This document shows positions 60,110 through 64,000 of a stretch of DNA of 64,000 nt, piece after piece (the first letter of the stretch is position 1; each line of letters begins with the position of its first letter). Source of the DNA: Tubulanus polymorphus (taxonomy: Eukaryota > Nemertea > Palaeonemertea > Tubulaniformes > Tubulanidae); NCBI RefSeq assembly GCF_964204645.1, contig NC_134025.1, forward strand, positions 62,001 to 126,000, given 5' to 3'. The notes beneath the pieces were generated by a model, which was given only the letters and a program-made list of their open reading frames with translations, had not been told where the DNA came from and did no database searches. The translations under genes were made by a program, and so were the position numbers.

Positions 60110-60450
60110 GGCTCAGAGAGAGAGGAAGAGAGAGTGAGTGACTTGAGGAAGAGAGAGTGAGTGACTTGAGGAAGAGAGAGTGAGTGACTTGAGGAAGAGA
60201 GACTGAGTGACTTGAGGAAGAGAGACTGAGTGACTTGAGGAAGAGAGACTGAGTGACTTGAGGAAGAGATTGATTTAAGGGTCCTGAGTCCTTGGTGCAA
60301 GGGTGGGTCCCGTGTCGCCGTATCCCTGTGGCCCGGGTCCACGAGTATCTGAGTGTCGGGTCCGGGTCCACGAGTCCTTGAGTGTCGGGTCCGGGTCCAC
60401 GAGTCCCTGAGTGTCGGGTCCGGGTCCACGAGTTCTTGAGTGTCAGGTCC
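60110..60450. repeat. Two adjacent minisatellites (GAGAGTGAGTGACTTGAGGAA and GGGTCCACGAGTCC)
   Basis: 60118-60270: six copies of a 25-bp unit AGAGAGTGAGTGACTTGAGG. 60345-60445: about four copies of a 28-bp unit TGAGTGTCGGGTCCGGGTCC. Low-complexity CCCCGCCACC follows at 60650-60720. Confidence 0.88.
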
Positions 60451-60719
60451 AATTGGAAGCGGTCTGAACTACACATGAACTTTTTGTATCCACATGCATT
60501 AAATGATGATATCACGTTTGTTTCGTGTCACTTGTATTTACAGCAGTCTGACATTGACACACGTAGAACAGAGTATAGTGTCACTAACACAGGTGGAACA
60601 GAGTTTAATGTAAAATGAGTCACAGTAAAACTGAAGGTCGAACACAGGTGCGCCCCACGCCCCGCCACCCCGCGCCCCGCCACCCCGCCGCCCCGCCACC
60701 CCACCACCCCGCCACCCTA

Positions 60720-61430
60720 CAGTCATCTGTACTTAACTTTTTGTCACCAAAATGTTAGATTTAGGAAAAGGTTTTCAGTTATTAATGATTTATTCTAACA
60801 GTTGTATTGCTAAGACAGGTTTTGGAAGTTTGCAGAAAGTGTTCTAATTTAATGAGTGGACTGGTGGGCTGGTGTGGGCTAGTGGGCTGGTGGGCTAGTG
60901 GTGGGCCACCCGTTATTTGTCTGGATCCCAGTTTTGTAGCTCGATGTTTCACTGGTTCCATCAACTTCTCTCTATGTTTATACCATTCAACTCGGCACAT
61001 TTTATCTATACTATCGGGGTTCCAATTTCTCCCAGCCAGTTTTCACTAAGCAATCTCTGATTGCTAGCGCATTGCTGTATACATAGCAATATAGAATTGC
61101 ATTCTCAGGCTGGGAATACTTTAATTCTGACAGTGAATGTAGGCTTCTCACAGCTGGTTCGATACTGATATCCACGACTTCAGTTTCTTTACTTGTCATT
61201 TCGTTTACATGATCTCCATCAAACCTGTGGAGATTCTATTAAAAGCCTACTGTGTAACACAGCAGCGAAACACCGTGTAAACCGGCATGAACGCCGCACA
61301 GACCGAACCATCATCACTTTACCTATAGAAAATAATGTATCTGTTTTAAAGAGATTTCACTCTCTCTCTCAACTGAAGATTTGTTGCCCGGTTAGAAAGG
61401 AACTTATATCTGGATTAAGATAAGAGCTCT
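60720..61430. other. Spacer, nothing recognised
   Basis: Short open frames exist on both strands but have no family resemblance and no consistent splice pattern. (GTGGGCTG)n-like short repeat near 60860-60905. Confidence 0.4.
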
Positions 61431-63265
61431 GAGAAGAACCGCAGAAAGAAACTCTGTTATTGTCAGGATTTAAAAACCACTGATAGAAACTGTCAGGATT
61501 TCCATTTGTCGGGGTGCAGAGCTCAGAGGAGAACCACAGAAAGAAACTCTGTCACTGTCAGGATTCAAACTATTAATTGTCGGGGGTGGAGAGCTCAGAG
61601 AAGAACTACAGAAAGAAACTCTGTCACTGTCAGGATTCAAACTATCAATTGTCGGGGGTGGAGAGCTCAGAGGAGAACCACAGAAAGAAACTCTGTCACT
61701 GTCAGGATTCAAACTATCAATTGTCGGGGGTGGAGAGCTCAGAGAAGAACCACAGAAAGAAACTCTGTCACTGTCAGGATTCAAACTATTAATTGTCGGG
61801 GGTGGAGAGCTCAGAGAAGAACTACAGAAAGAAACTCTGTCACTGTCAGGATTCAAACTATCAATTGTCGGGGGTGGAGAGCTCAGAGGAGAACCACAGA
61901 AAGAAACTCTGTCACTGTCAGGATTCAAACTATCAATTGTCGGGGGTGGAGAGCTCAGAGAAGAACTACAGAAAGAAACTCTGTCACTGTCAGGATTCAA
62001 ACTATCAATTGTCGGGGGTGGAGAGCTCAGAGAAGAACCACAGAAAGAAACTCTGTCACTGTCAGGGTTCAAACTATCAATTGTCGGGGGTGGAGAGCTC
62101 AGAGGAGAACCACAGAAAGAAACTCTGTCACTGTCAGGGTTCAAACTATCAATTGTCGGGGGTGGAGAGCTCAGAGAAGAACTACAGAAAGAAACTCTGT
62201 CAGTGTCAGGATTCAAACTATCAATTGTCGGGGGTGGAGAGCTCAGAGAAGAACTACAGAAAGAAACTCTGTCACTGTCAGGATTCAAACTATCAATTGT
62301 CGGGGTGCAGAGCTCAGAGGAGAACCACAGAAAGAAACTCTGTCAGTGTCAGGATTCAAACTATCAATTGTCGGGGGTGGAGAGCTCAGAGAAGAACTAC
62401 AGAAAGAAACTCTGTCAGTGTCAGGATTCAAACTATCAATTGTTGGGGGTGGAGAGCTCAGAGGAGAACCACAGAAAGAAACTCTGTCAGTGTCAGGATT
62501 CAAACTATCAATTGTCGGGGGTGGAGAGCTCAGAGAAGAACTACAGAAAGAAACTCTGTCACTGTCAGGATTCAAACTATCAATTGTTGGGGGTGGAGAG
62601 CTCAGAGGAGAACCACAGAAAGAAACTCTGTCAGTGTCAGGATTCAAACTATCAATTGTCGGGGGTGGAGAGCTCAGAGAAGAACCACAGAAAGAAACTC
62701 TGTCACTGTCAGGATTCAAACTATCAATTGTCGGGGGTGGAGAGCTCAGAGAAGAACTACAGAAAGAAACTCTGTCAGTGTCAGGATTCAAACTATCAAT
62801 TGTCGGGGGTGGAGAGCTCAGAGAAGAACTACAGAAAGAAACTCTGTCACTGTCAGGATTCAAACTATCAATTGTCGGGGTGCAGAGCTCAGAGGAGAAC
62901 CACAGAAAGAAACTCTGTCAGTGTCAGGATTCAAACTATCAATTGTCGGGGGTGGAGAGCTCAGAGAAGAACTACAGAAAGAAACTCTGTCACTGTCAGG
63001 ATTCAAACTATCAATTGTTGGGGGTGGAGAGCTCAGAGGAGAACCACAGAAAGAAACTCTGTCAGTGTCAGGATTCAAACTATCAATTGTCGGGGGTGGA
63101 GAGCTCAGAGAAGAACTACAGAAAGAAACTCTGTCACTGTCAGGATTCAAACTATCAATTGTCGGGGGTGGAGAGCTCAGAGGAGAACCACAGAAAGAAA
63201 CTCTGTCACTGTCAGGATTCAAACTATCAATTGTCGGGGCTGGAGAGCTCAGAGAAGAAGCACGG
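61430..63265. repeat. 72-bp minisatellite with higher-order structure
   Basis: About 25 copies of a 72-bp unit (GGAGAGCTCAGAGAAGAACT, ACAGAAAGAAACTCTGTCAC, TGTCAGGATTCAAACTATCA, ATTGTCGGGGGT). Two main forms alternate: AGAAGAACT and AGGAGAACC. A variant junction GTCGGGGTGCAG, one G shorter, occurs at 61508, 62299 and 62875; the last two are exactly 576 bp (8 units) apart with matching neighbours. The frame is open on both strands because 72 is divisible by three. Confidence 0.95.
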
Positions 63266-63690
63266 AAAGTAAAACTCTTGTCAGTGTCAGTGTTAGCGGG
63301 GATTGAGAAGTATAAACTACTGTATTACATGATGTCTATAGTCAACACTTATCACATTCCACTGTTACAAACATCACCACTTTACAAACTCTGATAAACT
63401 AAACCACTTTACAACTCATAAAAATCAGCTAACGATGTTTATCAGTGTCTTGCTGCTTATAGGTGAAAGATGTATATGACCAGTTTAACTTTGACTCCGG
63501 GCTAGTTCTATCAAAGTAGTCCGGAGTATGTTAGGGATATCTTTCTCAAACAAGAGTTGCATCAAAAACCTTTCTTTTAGTAAAACCAACCCTCGGATTG
63601 AGGAGGAAGTAAGACGTGTTGACTCATTAGCACACGTCATCAGTGTGACGTCACTAAGTGAAAGGACACACAGGTATATCGTGTATCGGT
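63266..63690. other. Spacer / possible promoter of a right-edge gene
   Basis: No exon seen. CACACGTCATCAGTGTGACGTCACT (63632-63656, written in part: GTGTGACGTCAC) contains a perfect CRE-like TGACGTCA. Confidence 0.4.
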
Positions 63691-63802
63691 ATGCGTGAGA
63701 TGCTGCCGGTGCTGCTGCTGCTGCTGCTGCTGCTGCTACTGCCGCCGCCGCTGCTGCTGCTGCTACTGCTACTGCTGCTGCTGCTGCTGGTGCTGGTGCT
63801 GT
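63691..63802 (+). CDS. Possible poly-leucine signal-peptide exon encoded by a CTG repeat
   Basis: ATG at 63691 reads MREMLPV followed by runs of Leu (12, then PPP, then 12) and VLVLC, ending at a good donor CTGT|GTGAGT (exon end 63802). The CTG/CTA/CCG tract (63702-63800) makes a very hydrophobic stretch that could serve as a signal peptide. A phase-1 first exon is typical of secreted proteins. No downstream exon is visible before the window ends. Confidence 0.35.
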
Positions 63803-64000
63803 GTGAGTTGAACAGGTGTGGTGCCGATTCTCTCTAAAATACTTGATCTCTTCTCAAAAACAAATCGTTGAAGCTGAAAAACCAAACAGCAGAGTAAAAT
63901 CGCTGACTCATGCTTACAATACAATCAAATAACGCGCGAATCCTGGTTAATGGGGGAGGGGAAGGGGAGGAGGGAGGGAGGGGGACAGTGAATTGTATCT
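63803..64000. other. Right edge of window
   Basis: GGGGAGGGGAAGGGGAGG-type purine run at 63950-63985; nothing else recognised. Confidence 0.4.

Noticed and set aside
61011..61423. Short ORFs on both strands
   Set aside because: No similarity or exon structure that I could support.
61470..63394. ORFs of up to 588 residues on both strands
   Set aside because: 72-bp tandem repeat without stops; codon content and family similarity give no support for a protein.

Overview
This is a 64 kb piece of an animal (metazoan) nuclear genome. Genes are split by GT-AG introns, intergenic spaces are short, and the products are animal-specific (Frizzled, copine, Ly6/uPAR, the RNA ligase RLIG1, mitochondrial ribosomal protein S5). 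The gene set and compact introns would fit an invertebrate, perhaps a lophotrochozoan such as a mollusc, annelid, nemertean or brachiopod. That placement is inference, not something the sequence proves. No prokaryotic, organellar or viral genes were seen.

Gene order (strand): WDR92/DNAAF10 (-, 1007-3497); CEBPZ/Noc1 (-, 4356-13853); glycogen phosphorylase (+, 14225-20989), divergent from CEBPZ across 371 bp; mitochondrial ribosomal protein S5 (-, 23216-26677), divergent from holocarboxylase synthetase HLCS (+, 27514-33426); sialate O-acetylesterase SIAE (+, 34820-38067); a divergent copine (+, 39008-42472); an unrecognised 351-residue protein (-, 44392-46211), divergent from a small Ly6/uPAR-domain protein (+, 46453-47405); RNA ligase RLIG1 (-, 49427-51365); an intronless Frizzled-4-like receptor (+, 54030-55751). 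Two weak first-exon candidates with signal peptides lie near the right end (59876 and 63691). I rebuilt the exons by hand from splice sites and family alignment. The joined coding lengths are all multiples of three: WDR92 354 aa, CEBPZ 1134, phosphorylase 853, MRPS5 404, HLCS 846, SIAE 504, copine 596, Ly6 144, RLIG1 333. The genes are mostly housekeeping and do not form a pathway.

The striking feature is the tandem repeats. More than twenty minisatellite or microsatellite arrays fill introns, UTRs and spacers, roughly a fifth of the window by eye. In at least five places the repeat unit straddles an authentic exon-intron junction, so real splice donors or acceptors, with 11-32 nt of exon, are copied many times: HLCS exons 6 and 9 (and probably 2), MRPS5 exons 4 and 8, RLIG1 exon 2. 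In HLCS exon 9 (21-bp unit, about 47 copies) and MRPS5 exon 8 (45-bp unit) the unit length is a multiple of three and the frame stays open, so use of later donors would add whole peptide repeats. A separate 20-bp unit recurs in introns of at least three genes.

Other repeats: a composite element (76-bp array carrying a tRNA B-box-like motif plus a 227-bp foldback) present twice in opposite orientation; a dispersed family with at least four copies; a 499-bp near-perfect palindrome with 33-bp flanking direct repeats; a 146-bp telomere-like array with trimer higher-order structure; a 72-bp array with an 8-mer higher-order period; and a cluster of CTCF-core-like motifs behind the phosphorylase gene.
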